A stretch of 64,000 nt of DNA from Sphingomonas oryzagri (GTDB taxonomy: Bacteria; Pseudomonadota; Alphaproteobacteria; Sphingomonadales; Sphingomonadaceae). The translations under genes were made by a program, and so were the position numbers. The notes below the pieces were generated by a model that did not search any database, was not told the DNA's origin, and saw nothing but the letters and a program-made list of their open reading frames with translations. The stretch spans positions 2,103,208 to 2,167,207 of the forward strand of contig NZ_JARYGZ010000001.1 in the NCBI RefSeq assembly GCF_029906645.1, in the 5' to 3' direction. Of this stretch, positions 37,362-46,325 are shown in pieces. Positions within the stretch are counted from its first letter, which is position 1. Each line of letters begins with the position of its first letter.

Positions 37362-38573
37362 TCAATTTTGCGAAGTTCTGCGCCGACCAGCAATGATGAG
37401 CGCACCCATCAGCGCGGATTGAGCGGCCGTCGGCCGCCAGTCGGCACGGACGGTCACGCCGATGCGGCGGCGATATCCCGGCAACGGACCGCCCACGGTG
37501 GTGAGCAGCCCAGCCCTCTGCTCGATGTCGAACACGTCGGGCGACATCAACGCCAGCCAGTCCCCCTCCATCAGCAGCTTGCGCAGGGTGAGGATCGATC
37601 CGCAGTCGGTTCGCGTGGTCGGGCGATTGTCGGCGAACATGCCTTCCCAGATCGTCCGCATCGGCGAGCCGACGTTGCCAACGATCCACGGATATTCCGC
37701 CAGCGTCCCGATCGGAGGAATCGTGTCGCCCGCCAGCGGATGGCCCGTGCGCACGACGATGTAGAAGACGTCGCTGAACAGCTCCTTCTGCACCACGTCC
37801 GGCGATGGCTCGGGATCGCGCAGGTCCGACAGCGCGAAGTCGATGTCGCCGACGCGCAGGCGCGCGATCAATTCCAGATACGGGCCTTCGACCACTCTCA
37901 CGTCGGCCGCCGCGTGATCCCGCGCGAACAGAGCGAGCGCCTCGGGCAGCACGCCGGCGCGCGGCAGAGGCAACGCGCCGACGACGATACGCCCGGCGCC
38001 CGCCTGCTCGAGCGCGGCCAGTTCGTCGAAGCCTGCCTGCAGCTCGCTCGCCATCAGACGCACCGCACCAACGAGGCGCTGGGCACGCTCGGTGGGAAGC
38101 GCGGTGCGTCCCGATCGGATCAGCAATTCGATGCCGAGCACGGCCTCCAGTTCCTTGACGGCGCGGTGGACGGTGGGCTGGGACAGATCCATGTTGCGCG
38201 CCGCCTGCGCATAGCTGCCGGCCCGCTCGACCATCGCGAAGGCGCGGATCTGGTTCATCGTCACGCTGCGTTCGATGTGCGCGATCGGCGTCAGACGCGC
38301 GGAGCGACGGAGGCGACGGCCGCCTTCCGCCAAGATCGCCAAGGCCCGTTCCGCTCTCGAAACGAAGAGCGTGCCGGCGCGGGTTGCCGCCGTGCCCCGC
38401 GCGTGTCGTTCAAAAAGCCGATGGCCGATCTGCTCCTCCAGCTTGGCCAGCGCATGGGTGAGCGCGGGTTGTGACAGGTTGATGGCTGCGGAGGCCGCAC
38501 TGATGCTGCCTTCGCGATGCACGGCAACGGCCGCATCGAGATGGCGCAGGCTGAGATCGAAGGGCGTCAACAT
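37362..38573 (-). CDS. LysR-type regulator with two tandem HTH domains
   Basis: 403 residues, about 100 more than a normal LysR protein. The first LysR HTH (about 8-70) has [20 protein letters not shown]; the second (about 105-165) has [20 protein letters not shown], and only then comes the effector domain (about 190-395; [20 protein letters not shown]). The duplication is in a single continuous frame. It lies between ligJ-ligI and ligK-ligU and most likely controls both in response to a pathway intermediate. A dyad at 38578-38600 sits just before its start. Confidence 0.9.
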   Translation of the reverse strand: MLTPFDLSLRHLDAAVAVHREGSISAASAAINLSQPALTHALAKLEEQIGHRLFERHARGTAATRAGTLFVSRAERALAILAEGGRRLRRSARLTPIAHIERSVTMNQIRAFAMVERAGSYAQAARNMDLSQPTVHRAVKELEAVLGIELLIRSGRTALPTERAQRLVGAVRLMASELQAGFDELAALEQAGAGRIVVGALPLPRAGVLPEALALFARDHAAADVRVVEGPYLELIARLRVGDIDFALSDLRDPEPSPDVVQKELFSDVFYIVVRTGHPLAGDTIPPIGTLAEYPWIVGNVGSPMRTIWEGMFADNRPTTRTDCGSILTLRKLLMEGDWLALMSPDVFDIEQRAGLLTTVGGPLPGYRRRIGVTVRADWRPTAAQSALMGALIIAGRRRTSQN

Positions 38574-38577
38574 GGCT

Positions 38578-38600
38578 CCATCTATAGCTTATATCGATGG
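38578..38600. promoter_or_regulatory. Dyad operator between the tandem-HTH LysR gene and ligKU
   Basis: A 23-bp imperfect palindrome with arms CCATC-n-ATA and TAT-n-GATGG around a 5-nt centre, lying 5 nt upstream of the LysR start and 77 nt upstream of ligK. It is AT-rich against the local background. Its position suits LysR autoregulation and divergent activation of ligKU. Confidence 0.55.
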
Positions 38601-38676
38601 CCTGTGCAGGATTCCGACTGGTACGTCCGGTCCGCGTCCGCCAACTGTCCGCCCAATGGATGAGAGGATAGTCGGA

Positions 38677-39351
38677 ATGGTCGCACGAGTGGTAACCGGG
38701 ATCGAGCGCGCCGACGCGGCCGTCATCGATGGCCTCGGCGCGGCCGGCGTCGCGACCGTGCACGAGGCGCAGGGCCGCACCGGCCTGCTCGCCAGCCATA
38801 TGCGCCCGATCTATCCCGGCGCGCGGATCGCCGGCTCGGCTGTCACCATCTCCTCTCCCCCCGGCGATAACTGGATGGTCCATGTCGCCATCGAGCAGCT
38901 GAAGGACGGCGACATCCTCGTGCTGGCGCCGACCAGCCCGTGCGAAGACGGCTATTTCGGCGATCTGCTCGCCACCTCGGCGATGGCGCGCGGGTGCCGT
39001 GGCCTCGTCATCGACGCCGGTGTGCGCGACGTGCGCGACCTGACCGAGATGGGCTTCCCGGTCTGGTCCAGGGCGGTCTCCGCGCAGGGGACGGTGAAGG
39101 CGACGCTGGGTTCGGTGAACGTGCCGGTGGTCTGCGCGGGCGCGTCGATCCTGCCGGGCGACGTGATCGTCGCCGATGACGATGGAGTCTGCGTCGTGCC
39201 GCGCGCCGATGCCGCCGCCGTGCTGGAGAAGGCGCAGGCCCGCGAAGCCAATGAGGAGGCCAAGCGGCAGCGGCTGCGCGCCGGCGAACTCGGCCTCGAC
39301 ATCTACGACATGCGCGGGAAGCTCGAGGCGATGGGATTGCGCTATGAGTAA
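38677..39351 (+). CDS. ligK: 4-Carboxy-4-hydroxy-2-oxoadipate aldolase / oxaloacetate decarboxylase LigK
   Basis: A 224-residue RraA/HMG-CHA-aldolase family protein, the size of Lig[61 protein letters not shown] with the metal-binding GVRD region, and [20 protein letters not shown] are clear family blocks. It splits 4-carboxy-4-hydroxy-2-oxoadipate into pyruvate and oxaloacetate. ATG 38677 was preferred because AGAGGA lies just upstream; an in-frame ATG at 38656 would add seven residues. It overlaps ligU by 8 nt. Confidence 0.93.
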   Translation: MVARVVTGIERADAAVIDGLGAAGVATVHEAQGRTGLLASHMRPIYPGARIAGSAVTISSPPGDNWMVHVAIEQLKDGDILVLAPTSPCEDGYFGDLLATSAMARGCRGLVIDAGVRDVRDLTEMGFPVWSRAVSAQGTVKATLGSVNVPVVCAGASILPGDVIVADDDGVCVVPRADAAAVLEKAQAREANEEAKRQRLRAGELGLDIYDMRGKLEAMGLRYE

Positions 39352-40399
39352 CGGCGTCCCCTGCATGTGGATGCGGGGCGGCACGTCGAAGGGCGGCTTC
39401 TTCCTCGCCGACGACCTGCCCGCCGACGTCGCCGAGCGTGACGCCTTCCTGCTCGGCGCGATGGGTTCGCCCGATCCGCGCCAGATCGACGGCATGGGCG
39501 GCGCCGATCCGCTGACCTCCAAGGTCGCGGTGGTGCGCCGGTCGGATCGCGAAGGCGTCGACGTCGACTATCTCTTCCTGCAGGTGTTCGTCGATCGGGC
39601 GATCGTCACCGACAAGCAGAATTGCGGAAACATGCTGGCGGGCGTCGGCCCGTTCGCGATCGAGCGCGGATTGGTGAAGGCCGCCGAGGGCGAAACCCGC
39701 GTCGCGATCCACATGGACAACACCGATCAGGTGGCGGTCGCGACGATCGCCACGCCGGGCGGCCGGGTCAGCTACGTCGGAGACGCGCGGATCGACGGCG
39801 TGCCGGGCACCGCCGCACCGGTCCCGCTCGCCTTCCGCGACACCGCCGGATCGAGTTGCGGCGCGCTGCTGCCGACCGGCAATGCCGTCGACACGATCGA
39901 GGGTGTTGCCTGCACGCTGATCGACAACGGCATGCCCTGCGTGATCCTGCGCGCCGAGGATGCCGGCATCGCGGGCGACGAGGATCGCGATACGCTGGAT
40001 GCCGATGCGGACTTCAAGGCGCGGGTCGAGAAGATCCGCCTCGCCGCCGGCCCGCTGATGAACCTCGGCGACGTGTCCGAACAGTCGGTGCCAAAGATGG
40101 TACTGGTCTCGGCGCCGAAGCAGGGCGGCGCGATCGCCACGTGCTGCCTGATCCCTCACCGCGTCCACGCCACGATCGGCGTGCTCGCGGCGGTGACGGT
40201 CGCCACGGCCTGTATGCTCGATGGCAGCCCGGCGGCAGAGTTGGCGGTCGTGCCAGACGGCGCGCGCAAGACGCTGGGCATCGAGCATCCGACCGGCATG
40301 ACCGATTGCGTGGTGGAGGTCGACGAAGCCGGCACCGTCACCAGCGCCGGCATGATGCGCACGGCGCGCAAATTGTTCGACGGACAGATTTTCGCGTGA
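39344..40399 (+). CDS. ligU: 4-Oxalomesaconate tautomerase LigU (PrpF family)
   Basis: A 351-residue PrpF-like isomerase. It starts [20 protein letters not shown], the usual PrpF family opening with an active-site Cys/Lys region, followed by [20 protein letters not shown] and [20 protein letters not shown]. In protocatechuate 4,5-cleavage LigU isomerises 4-oxalomesaconate for hydration by LigJ. It overlaps ligK by 8 nt; the frame runs further upstream only inside ligK. Its placement with ligK rather than an unrelated propionate operon supports ligU over prpF. Confidence 0.92.
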   Translation: MSNGVPCMWMRGGTSKGGFFLADDLPADVAERDAFLLGAMGSPDPRQIDGMGGADPLTSKVAVVRRSDREGVDVDYLFLQVFVDRAIVTDKQNCGNMLAGVGPFAIERGLVKAAEGETRVAIHMDNTDQVAVATIATPGGRVSYVGDARIDGVPGTAAPVPLAFRDTAGSSCGALLPTGNAVDTIEGVACTLIDNGMPCVILRAEDAGIAGDEDRDTLDADADFKARVEKIRLAAGPLMNLGDVSEQSVPKMVLVSAPKQGGAIATCCLIPHRVHATIGVLAAVTVATACMLDGSPAAELAVVPDGARKTLGIEHPTGMTDCVVEVDEAGTVTSAGMMRTARKLFDGQIFA

Positions 40400-40465
40400 A
40401 GATATAAGATCATGGAGCGGGGAATGCATGCAAGGACGAGCCTGTCGTCAGGCGAGAGGAGCGAT

Positions 40466-41770
40466 ATGAATCCAGCGTCGGAAACCCGCCGGTTCGGCGT
40501 GTTCGGCCAGCTCTGGTTCCAGGTGCTGGTGGGAACCGCCGCCGGCATCGCGCTCGGCCACTTCCTCCCCACGACCGGCGCCGCGATGAAGCCGCTGGGC
40601 GACGCCTTCATCGCGCTGATCCGCATGATGATCGGGCCGGTGATCTTCTGCACCGTTGTCCACGGCATCGCCGGCATGAACGACATGAAGAGCGTCGGCC
40701 GTATCGCGCTGAAGTCGATCGTCTATTTCGAGGCGATCACGATCCTCGCTCTGTTCGTCGCGCTGGTCGCGGTCGATCTGTGGAAGCCCGGCGCGGGCAT
40801 GAACATCAACCCCGCCAACCTCGATGCGAAGTCGGTCGCCACCTACCTGCACACCGCGCAGGAGCAGACCGTCTCGGGCTATTTGCTGCACATCATCCCC
40901 AAGACCTACGCCTCCGCCTTCACCGATGGCGAGGTGCTGCAGGTGCTGTTCACCTCCGTGCTGTTCGGCATCGCGCTCGCCGCGATGGGGGAGCGCGGCA
41001 AGCCGGTCTTCTCGCTGATCGAGAGCCTGTCGGGCGCCTTCTTCAAGATCGTCGGCTACGTCATGTATTTCGCGCCGATCGGCGCCTTCGGGGCGATCGC
41101 CTTCACCGTCGGCAAGTTCGGCTCCGCCTCCTTGCTGTCGCTGGGCGAGCTGATCGGCGAGTTCTTCATCGTCTGCGCCTTGTTCACCGCCGTCGTGTTC
41201 GGGCTGGTCTCACGCCTGGTCGGCGTCAGCCTGTGGCGCCTGCTCGTCTACATCCGCGACGAGATCGTCGTCGTCGCGGCGACCACCTCGACCGAGACCG
41301 TGCTGCCGCGCGTGATGCAGAAGATGCGCGATGCGGGCTGCAAGGAGAGCGTGGTCGGCTTCGTCGTGCCCGCCGGTTACTCGTTCAACCTCGACGGCAC
41401 CTGCCTGTATCTCGTCACGGTGGCGGTGTTCCTCGCGCAGGCAACCAACACGCACCTGACGCTCTGGCACGAGCTGGCCCTCATCGCGGTGCTGCTGCTC
41501 ACCTCCAAGGGCGCGGCGGGGGTTGCGGGCGCGGCCTTCGTGGTGCTGGCTGCGACGCTGAGTGCGACGGGCACCATCCCGGTCGCCAGCATCGCGCTGA
41601 TTCTCGGCATCCATCGCATCCTGGCGGAGGGGCTGACCTTCGTGAACCTTGTCGGCAACTGCCTGGCCGCCGTCGTGGTGGCGCGCTGGGAGGGAGCGGT
41701 CGACGACCGGCGCCTGGCCGAGACGATCGGCACGGCGGCGCTGCGCCGCCGGCATCTCGCGGTCGCCTGA
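40466..41770 (+). CDS. dctA-like: DctA-type dicarboxylate:cation symporter
   Basis: A 434-residue SLC1/DAACS-family transporter with about eight spans and two re-entrant loops. FMIGPVIFCTVVHGIAGM-like N-terminal sequence, TSTETVLPRVMQKM, VPAGYSFNLDGTCLYLV and LLTSKGAAGVAGAAFVVLAA match DctA signatures. Usual substrates are C4-dicarboxylates. Linked 66 nt after ligU, it may instead bring in a pathway compound such as a pyrone dicarboxylate, or oxaloacetate-related acids. GAGGAG precedes the chosen ATG; the longer upstream frame lacks an RBS. Confidence 0.88.
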   Translation: MNPASETRRFGVFGQLWFQVLVGTAAGIALGHFLPTTGAAMKPLGDAFIALIRMMIGPVIFCTVVHGIAGMNDMKSVGRIALKSIVYFEAITILALFVALVAVDLWKPGAGMNINPANLDAKSVATYLHTAQEQTVSGYLLHIIPKTYASAFTDGEVLQVLFTSVLFGIALAAMGERGKPVFSLIESLSGAFFKIVGYVMYFAPIGAFGAIAFTVGKFGSASLLSLGELIGEFFIVCALFTAVVFGLVSRLVGVSLWRLLVYIRDEIVVVAATTSTETVLPRVMQKMRDAGCKESVVGFVVPAGYSFNLDGTCLYLVTVAVFLAQATNTHLTLWHELALIAVLLLTSKGAAGVAGAAFVVLAATLSATGTIPVASIALILGIHRILAEGLTFVNLVGNCLAAVVVARWEGAVDDRRLAETIGTAALRRRHLAVA

Positions 41771-41853
41771 TCGACCGATACGATCGGGCCTGAGGCCCGA
41801 ACCCGCAAACAAAAGCCGCACCGACCCACAGAGGGCCGGGCAGGAGAGGATTT

Positions 41854-43251
41854 GTGCCCAGATTTCTGACCACCGCCGCCGCCATGCTCGCCGCCACGGC
41901 CTCCACGGCCGCCTATGCGCAAATCTCGTCGAGCGCGCCGACCACCGCCAAATCCCCCAGGCTGGATGCCGACGGCGAGCCGGTGACCGGCGGCGTGATG
42001 AGCCGCTTCCAGAAGAACAACCCGCTCGGCAACGTGCTGCGCGATCTGCGCGAGAAGGGGATCAAACTGGATGGCGCCTATGTCGGCAACCTGGCCGCCA
42101 ATCCGGTCGGCGGGGTCAGCCACGGCTTCGCGGAATCGCACTGGATCGACTTTTCTGCCGATCTCGATCTCGACAAGCTGATCGGCCTGCCCGACACGCA
42201 CATCTACGCGCGCGGCGCCGATTTCGAGGGCGACAGCCTCGGCAAGACCAACATCGGCAGTTCGATCAGCTTCCAGCAGACCTGGCGGCCGGTGCCCGGC
42301 TGGCGACTGACCCAGCTCGACATCGAGCATCAGTTCGGCCGCCTCAAGGTCATCGCCGGGCGATCGGCGCTCAACACCTATTTCGGCGCGTCGCCGCTCA
42401 ACTGCGTGTTCATGAGCAACACGGCCTGCCTCACGGCCTATGGCCCGATCACCGCGATCGGCATCACCGCCTTCCCCAATTCCTCATGGATGAGCCTCGC
42501 CCACTATAAAATCTCCAAGACGGTCTACGCGCAGGTCGGCGTGTTCGATTACAACAACGACCTCAATCTGGCGGGCAAGGCCGGCACCGATTTCTCCTTC
42601 TTCAAGGGAAGCGGCACGCTGATCGCCGCGGAGACGGGCTACGAGAACAACGATCGCTATCCGCGCCGCTACCGCATCGGCATCGACATCAACACCGATG
42701 GCGGCACCAGCCCGCTCTACGACAAGAACGGCAACCCGGCCGGTATTTCCGGGCTGGCGCGCGCGACTCAGACCGGAACGCGCGTCGGCATCTACGCGCT
42801 CGCCGACCAGACGATCCTGCGCCCCGATCCGAAGAGCCCGCGCAACCTCGCGGTGTTCGGCCGCGTCTTCTACAATGCAGGCGCCACATCGACGATCGAC
42901 TGGTTCGCGTCGGCCGGCTTCGTCAAGACCGGGACGTTCAAGGGCCGCGACAACGACACGATCGGCTTCATCGTCTCGAACACCCATTTCTCGGACGACG
43001 AGGTCGAATATCTGCGCGAACTGCGCGCCAAGGCGGGTGGCAGTGGCACGCCGCATCGAAACGAGATCATCGGAGAAGTGAATTACGGCTTCGCGGCCGC
43101 CCCCGGAGTCCGGCTGCTGCCCAACGTGCAGTATGACATCAACCCAGATCCGATCTACGCGACCAAATATCGCAAGGACATTCCGTCGGCGATCGTTGTC
43201 GGCCTGCGGATCGACGTTCGGTTCGCGCAATTGTTGACGGGATCGAAATAG
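41854..43251 (+). CDS. OprB-type carbohydrate-selective porin family protein
   Basis: A 465-residue outer-membrane protein. It has a signal peptide (about 1-23, ending TASTAAYAQ), a short linker with the SRFQKNNPLGNVLRDLREKG segment and a 16-strand-porin-like C-terminal body typical of OprB. It starts at GTG with a GGAGAGGA Shine-Dalgarno. OprB homologues pass sugars, but many in catabolic operons pass aromatic or organic acids; here it follows the dctA-like gene and is probably the outer-membrane route for the same substrate. Confidence 0.88.
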   Translation: MPRFLTTAAAMLAATASTAAYAQISSSAPTTAKSPRLDADGEPVTGGVMSRFQKNNPLGNVLRDLREKGIKLDGAYVGNLAANPVGGVSHGFAESHWIDFSADLDLDKLIGLPDTHIYARGADFEGDSLGKTNIGSSISFQQTWRPVPGWRLTQLDIEHQFGRLKVIAGRSALNTYFGASPLNCVFMSNTACLTAYGPITAIGITAFPNSSWMSLAHYKISKTVYAQVGVFDYNNDLNLAGKAGTDFSFFKGSGTLIAAETGYENNDRYPRRYRIGIDINTDGGTSPLYDKNGNPAGISGLARATQTGTRVGIYALADQTILRPDPKSPRNLAVFGRVFYNAGATSTIDWFASAGFVKTGTFKGRDNDTIGFIVSNTHFSDDEVEYLRELRAKAGGSGTPHRNEIIGEVNYGFAAAPGVRLLPNVQYDINPDPIYATKYRKDIPSAIVVGLRIDVRFAQLLTGSK

Positions 43252-43330
43252 CCCAAGCGCCCCGCCCTCTTCCTGCAGCCGAAAAGAAGCCGGCGGCAAT
43301 GCTTTCGCACGGACCGCCGGCAGGCTTGGG
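43252..43330. terminator. Nested hairpins between convergent porin and TonB receptor genes
   Basis: GCCGGCGG (43289-43296) pairs with CCGCCGGC (43314-43321) across a 17-nt loop. Around it CCCAAGC (43252-43258) can pair with GCTTGGG (43324-43330). The stems fill the 87-nt convergent gap, the expected position of a bidirectional terminator. Confidence 0.6.
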
Positions 43331-43338
43331 GGGAAGGA

Positions 43339-46290
43339 TCAGAAGTTGTAGCGGATGCCGACGCGATACATGCGGCCGAGCACATCGTAGAGCTGCGGGT
43401 TGATGTCGACGCCCGTGTTGGTCTGCGGCGAAGCAGTCGGGCTGCGGTTGAAAAGATTGTCCACCTTCATGTAGAATTGCCACATCTTTGTGACATTGTA
43501 GGACGCGCCCAGGTCGAAATAGAAGGCGCCCTTCATCTTGTTGTAGTTGATCGTCGGGTTGTTGTTCGTCGAGACCGGGCAGTCCGTCTGGCAGACGATA
43601 TACTGGTTGCCGAAGGTGCCGTCGCTGAACCAGCGCTGCGTGAAGGTGACGCTGAACGTGTCGGTATCGTAGCTTTCGGTGCCGAGCAGCTTCCATTTCG
43701 GCGTGGCGCCGGTGTTGACGCCCGCCTGCTGGATCGGGATCGCGCCGGGCAGGCCGGTGTTGGTGATGTAGTTGCGCACATTCGTCGCGAGCGCGCGGAT
43801 CGAGAAGCGGCCCGGCAGGCCGAGCGGCTGCGCCCACTGGTAGCTCGCCTCGATATCGAAGCCGTCCGTGAAGATCGACGCGAGGTTGAACGGCTGGATG
43901 TTGACGTAATTGCCGGTGTTGTCGGGCGAATCCAGGAAGAAGGATCCGCACAGCTGGGTCACGCCGGCGTTGCAGTAGTTGATCTGATCCTGCGCGGAGA
44001 GGCTGGAGATCGCGCCCTTGATCTTGATCCGGTAGTAATCGAACGAGAAGCTGAAGCCCGGCAGCCAGCTCGGCCGCGAGAGGGTGAAACCGGCTTCCGT
44101 GTTGCGCGCGATTTCCGGCTTCAGGTTCGGGTTGCCGACGGTGTTCTGCGAGACGTTGACCGTCTTCCCGTTGAACGGATCAAAGATGTTCGGCACGTTG
44201 ACCGAGACAGGCGCCGCGAACAGTTCCGACAGGTTCGGCGCGCGAACGTCGCGTGAGGTGACGGCCCGCAGCCGCAGGCCGCTGATCGGCGTGTCCCAGG
44301 TGCCGCCAATCTTCCAGGTATAGACAGTCCCCGACGTGCTGTAGTCGGTCCAGCGGCCGGCGACGTTCAGGTTGGCCTTGCCGATCGCTCGGGAGTCGAA
44401 CAGCGGCGCGTTGAGCTCGATGAAGGCTTCCTTGACGTTATAGACGCCACGGCCGTTGTGATAATTGCCGGCATACCAGTTGGCGCCCGCCGTGGAGAGC
44501 ACCGGATCGGCCGGATAGGCATCGTCATAAGGACTCTCGTCGCTCACGCCGTTGCCGTAGGGATCGGCTGTGACGTGGTAGAATTCGCGGCGATATTCGC
44601 CGCCGAACGCCACCGAAAGCGGCCCGGCAGGCAGCTTCAGCGGTTCGCCGCTGAAGCTCAGGCTCGCGGCGTTCTGAGTCTGGCGGGTGTGCTGGAACGG
44701 CCCGTTCTTCGGCTGAATGTAGGCGAGTTGCGCGGCCGTCAGCGGTGCGCCACCGATGATGTTGATCGGCACGCAGCCATTGGCCCGCGCCACCGCGTTC
44801 GCGCAGACGGTCTGGCCGTCGAGGTCGATCGCCTGGATCGCCGCGTTGTAGCGCGACACCAGGGTCATATTGCTGACCTTGATGTCGGTGATGTTCTCGC
44901 CGAACTCGTAATAGGCGTCGTAATGCCAATCGCTGCCCAGCACGTTGAATCGACCGTCGGCGCCGCCTACGAAGCGATACTGGGTGCGCGTCGGCGAGAC
45001 CCGGATGTTGGGCAGGATGGCGTTGCTGACGCCATATTGGAACTGGGTGATCCCGGCCGCGGCGCAATCCTGCTGGATGACGTCGGGCACGAAGGGATTG
45101 TCGCACTGGAGCGTGATGCCCGAACGCGCCATGCCCGGATTGGGCTGGTTCGAGGTGCGGACCCGCGCGACGTTCACCGTCGTGTAAATCTCGTTGTCCG
45201 GATCGAGATCGAAGCCGATCCGGCCATAGCCGTCGATGCGCTGGAGCCGGGACTGAAGCGAGGTGCCGATGCCGACATTGCCCGAAAGATCGCCGCCGGT
45301 GCAGAAGTTGGCGCAGCCGGTGACGGTGCCTGCCGCGTTCTTGGCGGGCGTGCCGTTGGAGCCGTAGACGAAATTGAACGGGTTGCCGTTCTTGTCGAAG
45401 GCGATGCCCTGCAGGGGGCCTGCGGTGATCAGGCCGTATTTGGTATATTGATAGGCCTGCGCGTGCTCGGCGTAGGTATATTGCGGCGAGCCGTCGCTGG
45501 TGACGCCGTGGTTGAGCAGCGTCGCGGTATTGTACCAGTCGCGTCCGCCCGGCGCCTCCTCGCCGAAGCCGCCGGCGGGCACGCCGTTCTCGTGATCGTA
45601 TTCGCCGCTCACCTCGACATGCAGGCGCCCGTCCATGAAGGATTTGCCCGCCGCCGCCTGGAACAGATACTGGCCGTCGTCGCCATAGGTGGTGACGCCG
45701 CTCTGGGCGTTGGCCTTGAAGCCTTCGAAATGCTTGTCGGTGACGAAATTGACGACGCCGCCGACCGCGTCCGATCCGTAAGAGGCGGACGCGCCGCCCG
45801 TCACCACGTCGACCCGCTGGATCAGCAGCTGCGGGAACTGGCTGATATCCGGCACGCCGGTCACGTTGGCGCCGACCACCCGCTGGCCGTCGAGCAGCGT
45901 CAGCGTGCGGATCGTTCCGAGGCCGCGTAGCGAGAAGGAGCTCAGACCCTGCGTGCCGCTCGAGGTGCTGTTGGTGCCCGTCGTCGCGCCGGTCGATCCC
46001 TGCAGCGAGGGCAATTGCGCGATCGTCGTGAAGATGTTGGGCTGCGCGTTCTTGGCGATCGCGGCGGCGCTCAGCACCTGGGTTGGCGTCGGCGCGCTGA
46101 AGCCGCTCGACACGATGCGCGATCCGGTGACCACGATCTCGCCGGCCGCCGGCTGGGCGGGTGCCGCAGTGGCCGGGGCGGCAGGCGGCGCGTCCTGCGC
46201 CATGGCCGGCATCGCCAGAGCCAATGTCGCCAGCGCGGTACTGCCCGCCAGCCAGGTGCCGAGCCGCGAGGCGTAATGGAATCGGGTCAT
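43339..46290 (-). CDS. TonB-dependent receptor (uronate/polysaccharide locus)
   Basis: A 983-residue receptor. It has a signal peptide (MTRFHYASRLGTWLAGS..., cleaved after AMPAMAQ), TonB-box-like GEIVVTGSRIVSSGFSAPTP, a plug domain (about 60-180) with SSFSLRGLGTIRTLTLLDGQ and a long barrel ending YRVGIRYNF. The size and GSRI box are typical of sphingomonad oligosaccharide receptors. It is the second gene after a secreted beta-helix/beta-propeller protein 35 nt upstream, so it probably imports oligosaccharides produced by it. The start was set at the Met with a GGGGAGAG Shine-Dalgarno. Confidence 0.93.
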   Translation of the reverse strand: MTRFHYASRLGTWLAGSTALATLALAMPAMAQDAPPAAPATAAPAQPAAGEIVVTGSRIVSSGFSAPTPTQVLSAAAIAKNAQPNIFTTIAQLPSLQGSTGATTGTNSTSSGTQGLSSFSLRGLGTIRTLTLLDGQRVVGANVTGVPDISQFPQLLIQRVDVVTGGASASYGSDAVGGVVNFVTDKHFEGFKANAQSGVTTYGDDGQYLFQAAAGKSFMDGRLHVEVSGEYDHENGVPAGGFGEEAPGGRDWYNTATLLNHGVTSDGSPQYTYAEHAQAYQYTKYGLITAGPLQGIAFDKNGNPFNFVYGSNGTPAKNAAGTVTGCANFCTGGDLSGNVGIGTSLQSRLQRIDGYGRIGFDLDPDNEIYTTVNVARVRTSNQPNPGMARSGITLQCDNPFVPDVIQQDCAAAGITQFQYGVSNAILPNIRVSPTRTQYRFVGGADGRFNVLGSDWHYDAYYEFGENITDIKVSNMTLVSRYNAAIQAIDLDGQTVCANAVARANGCVPINIIGGAPLTAAQLAYIQPKNGPFQHTRQTQNAASLSFSGEPLKLPAGPLSVAFGGEYRREFYHVTADPYGNGVSDESPYDDAYPADPVLSTAGANWYAGNYHNGRGVYNVKEAFIELNAPLFDSRAIGKANLNVAGRWTDYSTSGTVYTWKIGGTWDTPISGLRLRAVTSRDVRAPNLSELFAAPVSVNVPNIFDPFNGKTVNVSQNTVGNPNLKPEIARNTEAGFTLSRPSWLPGFSFSFDYYRIKIKGAISSLSAQDQINYCNAGVTQLCGSFFLDSPDNTGNYVNIQPFNLASIFTDGFDIEASYQWAQPLGLPGRFSIRALATNVRNYITNTGLPGAIPIQQAGVNTGATPKWKLLGTESYDTDTFSVTFTQRWFSDGTFGNQYIVCQTDCPVSTNNNPTINYNKMKGAFYFDLGASYNVTKMWQFYMKVDNLFNRSPTASPQTNTGVDINPQLYDVLGRMYRVGIRYNF

Positions 46291-46325
46291 CAGTCTCTCC
46301 CCAAAGATCTGTTCTTGGATGTGGA

